A DNA stretch of 64,000 nt, taken from positions 210,812 through 274,811 of the forward strand of contig NZ_STGD01000007.1 of the NCBI RefSeq assembly GCF_005222755.1, written 5' to 3'. The notes beneath the pieces were generated by a model. It did not search any database, was not told the origin of the DNA, and saw nothing but the letters and a program-made list of their open reading frames with translations. Every line of letters starts with the position of its first letter. The first letter of the stretch is position 1. Source of the DNA: Roseomonas sp. HF4 (GTDB lineage: Bacteria > Pseudomonadota > Alphaproteobacteria > Acetobacterales > Acetobacteraceae). Below are positions 35,279-43,972 of this stretch, piece by piece. A program made the translations under genes and the position numbers.

Positions 35279-36703
35279 TTACGAGATCGCAATACGCGCG
35301 ATCGGATCAGCAATCGCGCCAACGCGCTCTGCGACGATGGCGCCGACATCGTTCTGCCACTGCCACAGGCCGTTCGTCTGGCCGGAGAAACTCCGTTCAC
35401 CGCCGACCGCCTCGCGGGAGACGAAGCCCGCCGCAAGCCCGATGCCAAGCAGGCCCGGTACGGGATCGCCGGCCATGTCCAGCACGCGGCACTGCCCATC
35501 GACGAGCGGGCGCGATCCGGGACCGTGAGCCTGCAGTCGGATCGGCTGGCCCGACGCCGCCAGGACCGGCAGCGCACGCGGCCGATAGCCCAGGGCGGCG
35601 ATGACCAGGTCGGCAGAGTCGATGATCGATTGCGCGACGGCATCGGACTCGACCCCGAGGCGATGCAGCCGCAATCGCGGTTCGGGCGCGCGGCCACCGA
35701 TGCCACGCGCCGCCATCACGAGTTCGCGTGATTCGAGGCGAAAGCCCGCGAAGCGGAATACGAAGCCGCTGACCGGGCAGATGTCGTCCGGTCCGAACTC
35801 GTCATAGCCGTCGGCGAGGGCGTCGGCGGCGGACGCATAGAAGACCCGCAGCGGCCGCCGATGGAGCACGGTGACCGCGCCCGTCGCGAAGCGCCCCCCC
35901 AGGCCCGACCGCAGCAGGGCGCAGGCGCTGGCGAGAGCACTGCTGGAACTACCGATGATGGCGACCTGTGGGTCGGGAAACATCTCGAGCCGCCGGCCGA
36001 CAGCCTCGAGACCACCCGTCGCCAGGACATCGCCCGACTGCATGAGCTTTCTTGCATGCAGCGGCAGGAGCGGCATCCCGGCCGCGTGCTCCACCTCGAG
36101 CCGCGCGAGAGGCTGAACGCCGCCGGTCGCCAGGATCACGAGGCGCGAGATGATCCGGCTGCGAGCGCCGTCACTGGCCCGGACGATCGTCGTGCACCAC
36201 TCCCCACCAGGGGTCATCTGCGTATGGACCGCCTTGCTGCCGAGGAGGACCTCGCTGCCGGCCGACGCGTTCAGCAGGTCGTGCAGCGCGTTGCCCACCA
36301 CCGCCATGAAGGCACCGACAAGCGGCAACGGCACGGATCCGCGCCCGTAGGACGCGACGGCGGCGGTCGCAGGGTGATCCCGCAGGGCGGCCAGGCGCGG
36401 ATGCGCATTGCCCCGGACGCAATCGACGATCGTGTCCGCGCTGCTGTCGGAATTGATCGCGTAGGTGCCGATCAAGCCGGCCCCGATGGCCTGCCCCTGC
36501 TCCACGACCGCCAGCCCATCGGCGAGGAAGCGGTCAAGCGAGCCGGTCCGGCAGGCAGACACGAGCGGCGCGAGCCCGGCCGGGCCGCCACCGACGATCA
36601 GGGTGTCGAAGCTGCGGGTCGGGACATCGGCGTCCGGCGGCTGGGTTGCGCGGACCAGTTCCAGTCGCGGCATCATCGTGTCGCGGCGCGAGGTCATGTT
36701 CAT
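35279..36703 (-). CDS. FAD-dependent oxidoreductase
   Basis: 474 residues from ATG 36703, overlapping the aminotransferase stop (ATGA). An N-terminal FAD-binding Rossmann motif (IVGGGPAGLAPL at about 35-46) and a second dinucleotide-binding motif (AIIGSSSSALASA near 250) give it the two-nucleotide-domain layout of flavin monooxygenases and lysine/ornithine N-hydroxylase-like enzymes. The C-terminal part contains the usual ALGYRPR motif near 380. It is coupled to a sugar-type aminotransferase, so it could oxidise an amino sugar or the amino group added by that enzyme. The substrate is not identifiable from sequence. Confidence 0.75.
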   Translation of the reverse strand: MNMTSRRDTMMPRLELVRATQPPDADVPTRSFDTLIVGGGPAGLAPLVSACRTGSLDRFLADGLAVVEQGQAIGAGLIGTYAINSDSSADTIVDCVRGNAHPRLAALRDHPATAAVASYGRGSVPLPLVGAFMAVVGNALHDLLNASAGSEVLLGSKAVHTQMTPGGEWCTTIVRASDGARSRIISRLVILATGGVQPLARLEVEHAAGMPLLPLHARKLMQSGDVLATGGLEAVGRRLEMFPDPQVAIIGSSSSALASACALLRSGLGGRFATGAVTVLHRRPLRVFYASAADALADGYDEFGPDDICPVSGFVFRFAGFRLESRELVMAARGIGGRAPEPRLRLHRLGVESDAVAQSIIDSADLVIAALGYRPRALPVLAASGQPIRLQAHGPGSRPLVDGQCRVLDMAGDPVPGLLGIGLAAGFVSREAVGGERSFSGQTNGLWQWQNDVGAIVAERVGAIADPIARIAIS

Positions 36704-38070
36704 TGCGGATACCCGGAGGTTTGTGCGGCGAGGGCGATCGGTCGCGTATCGGCCATCTTGATCGCGGGTTCCCCACAGGTCCGCGCAAAGACCTTGCAGA
36801 CCAACTCGATATCAGCCGGCGTGACGAAGTCGGACATGGGCAGCGCAATGATCCGCCTGCTGATGTCATTCGTGATCGGCAGTTCACTGCCGACGCAGGT
36901 CTTGCGGAAGAACGGCTGCTCGGCGATGTGGGGAACGAAGTAGCGGCCCGCCCCGATCCCCTCCCGACCAAGCGCTGCGACGACCGCCGGCACCCGCCCA
37001 GCCAATGCCGTGGGTAGCAGGACCGAGACAAACTGGTGCGCGGTGCGCCGGCCGGTCATCCGCTGGAACGCGAAGCCCGGTAGCAGTTCGCGATACAGCT
37101 CATACATCGCGTGACGGTGCGTGGCGATCTGCTCAAACGCCTGCAGCTTGGCCAAGCCGAGGAGCGCGGACACCTCATCGAGCTTGCTGTTGAGGCCGGG
37201 CATGGTCGCCGAACGCGGCTGGCCGAAGCCGAAATTGCCCATCACCCGGATCGCCGCGATGCGCGGGTGATCGGCGCTGTAGACCAGCCCGGCCTCGGCG
37301 GTGGCGAAACTCTTGGTCGCGTGCATGGAGTAGACGAGCGGATGCCGGCACCCCGCGCCGAAGGCGCGCCCATCGGCATCCAGGCTGCCGAGGGAGGCGG
37401 CTGCGTCGACGACCACCGGAATGTCGTACACCGTCGCGAGCCGGTCGTAGCGCGCGAGGTCGAGGCAATTGCCGAAGGTCGCATTCGGGAGGATGAGCGC
37501 GATCTCGTCGCCATACCGGTCCAGCAACGCCTCCTCGGCCTTGGCATCCGGCAGCCAGGTGTCGCCGTCGATGTCGCACAGGAGCGGCGTCAATCCGCAC
37601 CAGAGCGCAGCATGGGCGGTTGCGGCAAAGGTGAAGGACGGCATCAGCGCGTACCGGCCGCGCGGTCGCCAGCCGACGGCCTGCTTGACGGCGAGCATGA
37701 GCCCGAGCGTCGCGTTGCCGACCGTCACGCACGCGCCTTCGGCGCCGAAGATCTCCGCGACGAGCCCCTCCTCCAGGCGCGCATTCATCGGCCCGTAGTT
37801 CGAGAAGACGCCGCTCCGCTCGATCTCCACCAGCGCATCGGTAAGTTCGGAAAGCCTCGGTGGATTGGGACGAATGAGCGGGATCCGCGTCGTAGCGACG
37901 TCCGATTCATTCTTGGCCTTGCGATGCCGCGGCGGCCGGGTGCCACACGGCTTCTCAAGCCGCGCAGATGGGTGCTGATGCAACGTCCGGCCTGCGACGT
38001 GACGCTTCGCCCGTTGCTCCGTTGCAGCCGGAGCGGCACCTGGAACGGCGTCAGTTCGAAACGATGTCAC
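36700..38070 (-). CDS. DegT/DnrJ/EryC1/StrS family PLP-dependent aminotransferase
   Basis: Family hallmarks: GVFSNYGPMNARLEE substrate loop, VGNATLGLMLAVKQA, PSFTFAATAHAALWCG, VVVDAAASLG and the PLP lysine in SMHATKSF. These enzymes usually aminate nucleotide-linked keto sugars. The start is uncertain: GTG 38070 overlaps the FkbM stop (GTGA), the coupling style of this cluster, but leaves about 55 basic residues before the first conserved segment (RIPLIRPNPP). A downstream TTG at 37983 would shorten it. With the FAD enzyme and FkbM it probably forms a module making an aminated, oxidised and methylated sugar for the EPS. Confidence 0.85.
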   Translation of the reverse strand: MTSFRTDAVPGAAPAATEQRAKRHVAGRTLHQHPSARLEKPCGTRPPRHRKAKNESDVATTRIPLIRPNPPRLSELTDALVEIERSGVFSNYGPMNARLEEGLVAEIFGAEGACVTVGNATLGLMLAVKQAVGWRPRGRYALMPSFTFAATAHAALWCGLTPLLCDIDGDTWLPDAKAEEALLDRYGDEIALILPNATFGNCLDLARYDRLATVYDIPVVVDAAASLGSLDADGRAFGAGCRHPLVYSMHATKSFATAEAGLVYSADHPRIAAIRVMGNFGFGQPRSATMPGLNSKLDEVSALLGLAKLQAFEQIATHRHAMYELYRELLPGFAFQRMTGRRTAHQFVSVLLPTALAGRVPAVVAALGREGIGAGRYFVPHIAEQPFFRKTCVGSELPITNDISRRIIALPMSDFVTPADIELVCKVFARTCGEPAIKMADTRPIALAAQTSGYPQ

Positions 38071-38789
38071 TTGAGCTCGAGCTCCCAAACACGTTCCATC
38101 AGCGCGTACTTCTGGCGCTGGAGATCCGTGAGTTCCGGACGCCTCGCCTTGCCGCGCGTGAAGTAGGCGTTGACGCAGACGAGATCGCCCTCGAAGCCCT
38201 CCACGTGTTCGATGCGCCGCAGACGAAGCCCGTACCCTCCGACAAGCTCGACCAGGTCGTGCAGCAGCTTTTGGCCCTTGAACACGGGATAGAGCCAGGC
38301 TTCCGCCTCGATGCCGATCACTCCGTGCAGCAACTCGCCGAAGCCTGTCAGGACCTGGTGCTCGTAGCCCTCCACATCGACCTTGATGATGTCAGGGGTC
38401 GGCACCTGGCCTGCGCGATGCAGATCGTCGAAGCGAACGCACTCGACGGATGCCTGGCGCACCGCACCATAGAGCCGCGCTATTCCGTAGCCTGCCAGGA
38501 CGGCGGGATCCGGGGTCAGCAACGATGAGCAGCCTGGCCAGTGCGCGACGTTCAGCGTGTACGCGCCCGGGATCGCGGCCAGTCCCTGCTCGACCACCAG
38601 CGCGTCGGGAAACGGGGACAGGAGGGGCCGCAGGCGGGCCGCCTCTTCGGGGTTCGGTTCGAACAGCACAGGCCGAACGCTGCGGCGATGCGCGAGCCAC
38701 TTCTTCTGCACGCCGCCGGCCGCACCGATGTCCACTAACGTAATGCGGCTCCTCAACGGGACGCCGGCCGTGGTGAGAAAGTTGAACAT
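38067..38789 (-). CDS. FkbM family methyltransferase (second copy)
   Basis: 240 residues from ATG 38789 with GGAG 8 bases upstream. The SAM-binding region reads TLVDIGAAGGVQKKW, followed by LFEPNPEEAARL and the KVDVEGYEHQVL motif that defines FkbM enzymes. The remaining C-terminal region contains the family GIEAEAWLYPVF segment. It is coupled to the aminotransferase downstream. It shares only the family motifs with the FkbM gene at 3.3-4.4 kb, so it likely modifies a different position or sugar. Confidence 0.85.
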   Translation of the reverse strand: MFNFLTTAGVPLRSRITLVDIGAAGGVQKKWLAHRRSVRPVLFEPNPEEAARLRPLLSPFPDALVVEQGLAAIPGAYTLNVAHWPGCSSLLTPDPAVLAGYGIARLYGAVRQASVECVRFDDLHRAGQVPTPDIIKVDVEGYEHQVLTGFGELLHGVIGIEAEAWLYPVFKGQKLLHDLVELVGGYGLRLRRIEHVEGFEGDLVCVNAYFTRGKARRPELTDLQRQKYALMERVWELELK

Positions 38790-38808
38790 GCGGCGTCTCC
38801 GACGGCGT

Positions 38809-39063
38809 TCAGTGCGCCTTGGCTGCGGCGGGCCGCCCATCGGGGGCCAGCGCCTGAGCGCGGACGCACGTGGCCATGCCGGACGTCGTGGTCGCACCCC
38901 TCACATGCGCGGCGGCGTTGCCCCGCACCGCAATCGCAATCGCATCGATCACGCCGCATATGGCGGGTCGTTCTCGATGGCCGGCATCGCGGGTGAGACG
39001 AATGCCAACAACCGGCGAGGGCCTCGGCGGCGGCTGCCGAACTGACCGCGTCCGTGGCCTCAT
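38809..39063 (-). CDS. Possible small hypothetical protein
   Basis: 84 residues from ATG 39063, included because an excellent ribosome-binding site (GAGGAGGAG, about 6 bases before ATG) precedes it and because its stop lies 19 bases before the FkbM start, giving operon-like spacing. The sequence begins MRPRTRSVRQPPPRP and has a middle hydrophobic segment CGVIDAIAIAV. No family is recognised and codon bias is weak, so it could be a spurious frame whose ribosome-binding site is chance. Confidence 0.35.
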   Translation of the reverse strand: MRPRTRSVRQPPPRPSPVVGIRLTRDAGHRERPAICGVIDAIAIAVRGNAAAHVRGATTTSGMATCVRAQALAPDGRPAAAKAH

Positions 39064-39376
39064 GATCTACTCCTCCTCGGCCGGGGCATTGAACGCCCCG
39101 ATGAGCGCGTGCCGGTGCTCTGCTGGCTTCCGGATGAACGTGCTGGGCAGGAGATGGTTGCGCATACGACGATAGTCGCGACGTCACCATGCGATGTAGG
39201 CGCATCGGAGGTGCTGAACCGCGCCGGGTTTGTCGGCAACTGTAATCAGGTTGCGGCCTCGGATCTGGTTGTCGCTGGTGACGCCAGAAGAGAGGAGCCG
39301 TCTGGTCCTGATCTCCAGAGCTGGTCCGGCTGGAGCGCAATTTTTTCGGGCACTCTGACCGAGGAGGGAGGATGCT
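39064..39376. other. Intergenic region left of the IS debris
   Basis: About 310 bases with no convincing gene. It would contain the promoter for the minus-strand FkbM operon and, on the right, the 5' untranslated part or left end of the IS3 remnant that begins near 39300. I could not define an IS terminal repeat. Confidence 0.35.
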
Positions 39377-39544
39377 ATGAAGAGGAAGCGGTATTCGGAC
39401 GAGCAGATCGCCTTCGCGCTGCGGCAGGCGGAAAGCGGGACGGCGGTGGAGGAGGTGTGCCGCAAGCTCGGGGTGTCGGAGCCGACGTTCTACCTGTATG
39501 GACTGCTCCCCTTGCGCAAGCGTCCTGTGCGCATGTTGTCGTAG
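39377..39544 (+). pseudogene. IS3 family transposase orfA, truncated and fused to IS21 DNA
   Basis: From ATG 39377 (GGAGGGAGG upstream) the first 39 codons match the start of an IS3-family OrfA: MKRKRYSDEQIAFALRQAES, later VEEVCRKLGVSEPTFY, a helix-turn-helix. After the tyrosine codon near 39493 the family sequence stops and the frame runs into foreign DNA for 16 codons before TAG at 39542. The remainder of orfA and all of orfB are absent. Confidence 0.8.
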
Positions 39545-40137
39545 ATGCCGCGCCGCGGCACGCGACCCAGCACGCGAAACCCGTGGTTGTGGGCGTCGAA
39601 CAGCATCTCGTGCGTCTGCAGGAGGTAGGCCCGCACCAGGAAAGCCCGACTGTGGCAGAGCTTGAGGTGGGCGACCTGCAGCTTGGTGCGCTCGCCGCCG
39701 ATAACGGCGTGCTCCTCGCTCCAGTCAAACTGAAACGCCTCGCCCGGGCCGAAGGCCAGCGGCACGAAGACACCGCGGCCGGAGGTCTGCTGCTGGCGCA
39801 GCCAGTCGTCCCGCCATGCGCGCACAAAGGCAGCCACCCGCCGGTACGAGCCATCATAGCCCAGCCCGGCCAGTTCCGCATGGAACTGCCGCGCCGTGCG
39901 TTTCTGTTTGCGCGGCCTGCGGGCATCCGCCCGCAGCCAGGCTGCCAGCCGCTCGGCGAAGGGGCCGAGCTTGCTGGGGCGATCGGGCGTCCTGAAAACA
40001 GGCTCCACCGTCTCGGACCGCAGGTACCTGCGGATGGTGTTCCGCGACAGACCGGTCCGGCGGGCGATCCCACGGATCGACAGGTGCTCCCGGAAATGCC
40101 AGCGCCGGATAACGCTCAATAAAGCTATGTCCAACAC
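39490..40137 (-). pseudogene. IS21 family transposase istA, 3' truncated
   Basis: From GTG 40137 the product begins VLDIALLSVIRRWHFREHLS with a helix-turn-helix (IRGIARRTGLSRNTIRRYL), then the start of the DDE catalytic core: first Asp in FQFDWSEE and second Asp in RGIYDNMRT. The family match ends at about 39526, followed by 11 unrelated residues and a stop, so roughly 215 of the usual 500 or so residues remain. The third catalytic residue and the whole istB helper gene are missing. It cannot encode an active transposase. Confidence 0.82.
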
Positions 40138-40309
40138 TCCCGCTGCCCCCGCCAAAAAGGCCAAGGCTAGCGTCCGAACATGGGTCAATTCTCAGCAGCA
40201 ACTTCACCCCAAACCGGCTCAGTTCTAATTGGCAATCAAAAATCACGCTCCCAATAGTTCGGGAATTCCTAGAGTCCACACGACCTGGAGGGGCACTTTC
40301 GCGGCGTGG

Positions 40310-41014
40310 TTACCGCAGATAGGTCTGGCGGACTGCTTCGTCCGCTGACAGGGACGCAGAGGTGCCTTCAAGCTGCACCACGCCAGTCTCGAGCACATAG
40401 CCATAATCAGCGACAGCTAGGGCGGCCAAAGCGTTCTGCTCAACCAGCAGGATTGCTGTGCCGCCCACTCGGACATCGGAAAGCTTGCGGAAGATCTCGG
40501 CGATGAGAAGCGGAGCGAGGCCGAGCGACGGCTCGTCCAGCAGCAGATAGCGAGGGTGCGACATCAGCCCACGACCAATCGCGAGCATCTGCTGCTCGCC
40601 ACCCGAAAGGGTTCGCGCATATTGCTGTCGGCGTTCCTTGAGGCGGGGAAACAGCGTGAAGACCATATCGAGGTCAGAAGCAATCCCGGCGCGATCGCTG
40701 CGCGTATAAGCTCCAAGGGCGAGATTCTCCGCCACCGACAGTGACGGAAAGAGTTCGCGGCGTTCCGGAACCAAGGCGAGTCCATGTCGCACGACCACAT
40801 CGGCGGCCAGGCCATCGAGCCGCTCGCCGTCCAGCATTATGCTGCCGCCCAAGGGCTTCAACAGGCCCGCGATCACTCGAAGTGTCGTGGACTTTCCCGC
40901 ACCGTTCGGACCGAGCAAGGTGACGATGCTGCCCTTGGGCACCGTAAATGATATGCCCTGCACAACGCGGGCGCTGCCATATCCTGCTTCCAGTCCCGCG
41001 ATCTCAAGCGACAT
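40310..41014 (-). CDS. livF: Branched-chain amino acid-type ABC transporter ATPase LivF
   Basis: 234 residues, the usual LivF length. Walker A GPNGAGKST, signature LSGGEQQ, Walker B LLLDEPSLGL and the H-loop neighbourhood are intact, so it should be an active cytoplasmic ATPase paired with LivG. It is the last gene of a nine-gene minus-strand operon and overlaps livG by 11 bases. Its stop lies about 50 bases from the IS21 remnant, so any further downstream genes may have been lost. Context suggests the imported substrate is an aromatic or other organic acid and not an amino acid. Confidence 0.92.
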   Translation of the reverse strand: MSLEIAGLEAGYGSARVVQGISFTVPKGSIVTLLGPNGAGKSTTLRVIAGLLKPLGGSIMLDGERLDGLAADVVVRHGLALVPERRELFPSLSVAENLALGAYTRSDRAGIASDLDMVFTLFPRLKERRQQYARTLSGGEQQMLAIGRGLMSHPRYLLLDEPSLGLAPLLIAEIFRKLSDVRVGGTAILLVEQNALAALAVADYGYVLETGVVQLEGTSASLSADEAVRQTYLR

Positions 41015-41783
41015 CCGGACCGCCTCCCAGATAGGCCGCGATGACTTCAGGGTTGCGGCGTACCTCGTCCGGCGTACCCTCTGCGAGCTTTCGTCCGTAA
41101 TTCAGGACCGTAATCCGCTCGGAGACTCCCATCACAACGCGCATGACGTGATCGATCAGCAGGAGCGTGAGGCCGAGTTCCTCACGCAGGCGCAGCAGCA
41201 CCGAGCACAAATCCTCCGCCTCTGCGGCGCGCAACCCGGCCGCGGGCTCGTCCAGCAAAAGGAGCCGCGGACCAACCGCCAATGCGCGCGCCAGTTCGAG
41301 CCGTCGCTGCTGACCGAGGGCAAGGTCACCGGCCGAGGTGGTCGCCTGAGCCTCGAGTCCGACGAGTGAAAGAAGCTCCTCCGCCCGCCGCGAAGCCTCG
41401 CGCTCGACCCGGTGGAATCTTGGGAGGCGCAGCGTGCTCGCCAAAAGTCCGTAGCCGAGATGACGATGCAGACCGATCAGGACATTGTCGCGTGCTGAGA
41501 GGTCGGTGAACAATTCCGTATTCTGGAAGGTGCGCGCGACACCCCGTTCGGCAATGCGGTGCGGCGGCAGCCCGGTCAGAACCTGGCCATCAAGCGTGAC
41601 GCAGCCGGTCGTGGGCGCGTAGAGCCCAGTCACGAGATTCACCAGCGTGGACTTGCCAGCGCCGTTCGGACCGATGACCGCGTGAATCGAACGTGGCGCG
41701 ACATCGATCGATACCGCATCGAGTGCGACGAGGCCGCCGAACCGGATCCCGAGCGAGTCGATCTTCAGGGCGGCGGCATTCAT
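41004..41783 (-). CDS. livG: ABC transporter ATPase LivG
   Basis: 259 residues from ATG 41783, overlapping the livM stop (ATGA). Walker A GPNGAGKST, LivG-specific GVARTFQNTELF, Walker B LLLLDEPAAGL. The signature motif is unusual: LALGQQRRLE where family members have an LS-G-G/Q-type sequence, so the Ser is replaced by Ala. The C-terminal LAEGTPDEVRRNPEVIAAYLG is typical. It is the partner of LivF in powering import through LivHM. Confidence 0.92.
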   Translation of the reverse strand: MNAAALKIDSLGIRFGGLVALDAVSIDVAPRSIHAVIGPNGAGKSTLVNLVTGLYAPTTGCVTLDGQVLTGLPPHRIAERGVARTFQNTELFTDLSARDNVLIGLHRHLGYGLLASTLRLPRFHRVEREASRRAEELLSLVGLEAQATTSAGDLALGQQRRLELARALAVGPRLLLLDEPAAGLRAAEAEDLCSVLLRLREELGLTLLLIDHVMRVVMGVSERITVLNYGRKLAEGTPDEVRRNPEVIAAYLGGGPDVA

Positions 41784-42700
41784 CGCCACGCCCTCAGGCG
41801 GGAGTAGAGCCCGGCGATGCCCTGCGGCGACACGACGACGAACACGAGCAACAGCAGGGAAAAGACCAGCGCCATGTAGCGGCCGAGCGCCCCCATCGTC
41901 TCGGGAAGCAGCACGAAGACGGCCGAGCCGATGATCGGGCCGAAGGGGTTCAACACACCCCCGATGACCGCGATGGCGATAAGCCGAACAGACTCCAGGA
42001 TGCCGAACTGCGCCGGATCGAGATAGGTCGTCAGCAACGCGAACAATCCTCCGCCGAAGGCGCCGAAGAACGCCGACAGCGCGAAGGCGAACGACTTGTA
42101 GTGCAACACCGGGATGCCGACAGCGGCGGATGCAACCTCGCTCATGCGCAATGCGGCGAATGCACGACCAATGCGGGACGTCGACAATGCATGCAGGAAC
42201 CAGATGGTCAGCGCAGCGCAAGGCATGATGACTGCGTAGAGCTCGATGGGCCGCGTCAGGATCCGCGTGCCGACCTCGAGCGGCGGGACAGGCAGGCCTA
42301 CCGCCCCGCCGGTCCAGTCCTCGAGGTGGATCAGAAGGAGTTGCACGATGGCGCAGAGTGCCATGGTGGCGAGCGCCAAGTAGTGGTCGGCGACGCGAAG
42401 CGACAGCAGTCCGAACAGATAGCCCACCCCGGCAGCCGCCAGCGAGATGCCAGGCAGGCCTATCCAATGAGGCAGGCCGGCCATGGCGGCCAGCTGCGCT
42501 GTTCCGTATGCACCGAAGGCCGCGAAGCTCGCCTGGGCGATCGATATCTGGCCGGTGAAGCCGACCACGATTGTCAGCCCCGCGACCATGACCGACGTCG
42601 AGCCGATCATCGCCACCAGGAAGACGATGTGCGACGGTGCGAAGAACGGCAGCGCGACGACTGCCCCGACGAGGGCAACGATCAACAGGCGCGATATCAT
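41780..42700 (-). CDS. livM: ABC transporter permease LivM
   Basis: 306 residues from ATG 42700, overlapping the livH stop (ATGA). About nine transmembrane segments; characteristic stretches GFTGQISIAQASFAAFGAY and a YKSFAFALSAFFGAFGG segment near the EAA-like coupling region identify LivM. It is an inner-membrane channel subunit pairing with LivH. The frame is open for almost 100 codons upstream, but those residues are Arg-rich and overlap livH in a different frame, so they are not part of the gene. Confidence 0.92.
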   Translation of the reverse strand: MISRLLIVALVGAVVALPFFAPSHIVFLVAMIGSTSVMVAGLTIVVGFTGQISIAQASFAAFGAYGTAQLAAMAGLPHWIGLPGISLAAAGVGYLFGLLSLRVADHYLALATMALCAIVQLLLIHLEDWTGGAVGLPVPPLEVGTRILTRPIELYAVIMPCAALTIWFLHALSTSRIGRAFAALRMSEVASAAVGIPVLHYKSFAFALSAFFGAFGGGLFALLTTYLDPAQFGILESVRLIAIAVIGGVLNPFGPIIGSAVFVLLPETMGALGRYMALVFSLLLLVFVVVSPQGIAGLYSRLRAWR

Positions 42701-43563
42701 ACCTTCCTCGACTCCGCCTTGCCGAACAGGCCCCGAGGCAACAACAGCACGCAGAGAATGAGCAGAGCGTAGGAGATGATGTCCTTCATCGCGGTCGAGA
42801 CGTAGACGCCGGCGGCAGTCTCGGCGATGCCGAGCAGGATACCCCCGGCTACGGCGCCAGGCAGGCTGTTGAAGCCGCCGAGGATCGCGGCGGCGAAGCC
42901 CTTGATCCCAATAGTGCCCATGTCCGGCGACAGCGTGATCAATGGTGCCACCAGAATGCCGGCGACGGCAGCCAGGACGGAAGCGAGCCCCCACAGGCGC
43001 GCATGAACACCGGGCACCGAAATTCCCACAATCGCCGCGCCGGTAGGGTTCTCATACACGGCCACGATGGCTCGGCCAAAGCGCGTGAAGCGCAGGATCA
43101 CGAAAAGCCCGGACATCACGGCCAGAGCCACGCCCACAACGGCGAGGTTGGCCGGCACGAGCATCAGGTCGCCCATCGTGAACGGCGCTGGTGACAGCAG
43201 GAAGGGCACTGGCCACGGCAAGGGGCCCATGGAAGCACGCAGGCCTTCGCGCAGCGCGCCGCCAATCGCAAGGGTCGCAATTACCATCACGAGCAGTGGT
43301 GCGCGGCGCAATGGCCGCATGACGCCGCGCTCGATCGCAACGCCGAACGCCGCCGACACGCCGAGCGAAAGGAGGACCGCAATCGCAAATGGTGCGCCTA
43401 AGAAGACCTGGGCGATGACGACGACATAGGCACTCATGGTCATCTGGTCGCCAAGGCCGAAATGCACCACGCGCGTGCCGCGGTGCAGCACGACGAAGCC
43501 GAGCGCGACAAGTGCATAGACTGCGCCAGCCGTAATGCCGGAGATGAGAATTTGGCCTAGCAC
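42697..43563 (-). CDS. livH: ABC transporter permease LivH
   Basis: 288 residues from GTG 43563, which has AAGG 7 bases upstream; TTG 43569 or 43602 are alternatives. Hydrophobic throughout with about eight transmembrane helices. It begins VLGQILISGITAGAVYALVA, the conserved first helix of LivH proteins. Later motifs GIKGFAAAILGGFNSLPGAV and GILLGIAETAAGVY are also family-typical. It lies 10 bases after the RidA stop and overlaps livM, inside one operon. Confidence 0.9.
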   Translation of the reverse strand: MLGQILISGITAGAVYALVALGFVVLHRGTRVVHFGLGDQMTMSAYVVVIAQVFLGAPFAIAVLLSLGVSAAFGVAIERGVMRPLRRAPLLVMVIATLAIGGALREGLRASMGPLPWPVPFLLSPAPFTMGDLMLVPANLAVVGVALAVMSGLFVILRFTRFGRAIVAVYENPTGAAIVGISVPGVHARLWGLASVLAAVAGILVAPLITLSPDMGTIGIKGFAAAILGGFNSLPGAVAGGILLGIAETAAGVYVSTAMKDIISYALLILCVLLLPRGLFGKAESRKV

Positions 43564-43573
43564 GATCAAGCCT

Positions 43574-43972
43574 TCAGTTGCGAACGGCGTCGAGAACGGC
43601 AATTCCCTTGATCTCGATGAGCGCCTCCGGCCGGATCAGCCCTGCGACCTGAACACCGGTCGCGGCCGGAAACGGATGGCGGAAGAACTCGCGACGGACA
43701 TCGGCCGTCTTCGAATACCCTTCAAGCGTGACGTAGTAGTCGGTCGTCTCTACGACGTGGTCAAACGAGGCTCCTGCTGCCTTCAGGATCGGCTCCCATT
43801 TGCGGAAGATTTGCCGCGTCTGCTCGGCTATGTCGCCGACCCCCACGATCCTGCGGTTCTCGTCGGTCGCCGTCGTGCCGCTGATGAAGAGCAGGTTGCC
43901 TACACGGATGGCAGGCGAGAAGGTCAACCTGTCCGACCAGGGGCCGGGCATGATGGCGTCGTAGCGGGTCAT
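43574..43972 (-). CDS. RidA (YjgF/YER057c/UK114) family protein
   Basis: 132 residues from ATG 43972, overlapping the CoA ligase stop (ATGA). Conserved pieces are GNLLFISGTTATDENR, EQTRQIFRKWEPILKAAG and a C-terminal RPEALIEIKGIAV; the last gives the conserved Arg and Glu of the RidA active site. RidA-like proteins hydrolyse reactive enamines/imines or act on ring-opened amino compounds. Its presence in a CoA-ligase and uptake operon suggests that an imine arises in the pathway, i.e. that the substrate carries an amino group. Confidence 0.88.
   Translation of the reverse strand: MTRYDAIMPGPWSDRLTFSPAIRVGNLLFISGTTATDENRRIVGVGDIAEQTRQIFRKWEPILKAAGASFDHVVETTDYYVTLEGYSKTADVRREFFRHPFPAATGVQVAGLIRPEALIEIKGIAVLDAVRN

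Larger units (their letters stand above)
39300..40265. mobile_element. Chimeric IS remnant (IS3 left part joined to IS21 left part)
   Basis: Two incomplete elements of different families face each other and meet at about 39494-39525. The IS3 part is on the plus strand and the IS21 part on the minus strand. The outer limits are approximate because terminal inverted repeats could not be identified. It separates the EPS cluster from the uptake/CoA-ligase operon and probably marks a deletion or recombination junction. Confidence 0.65.
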
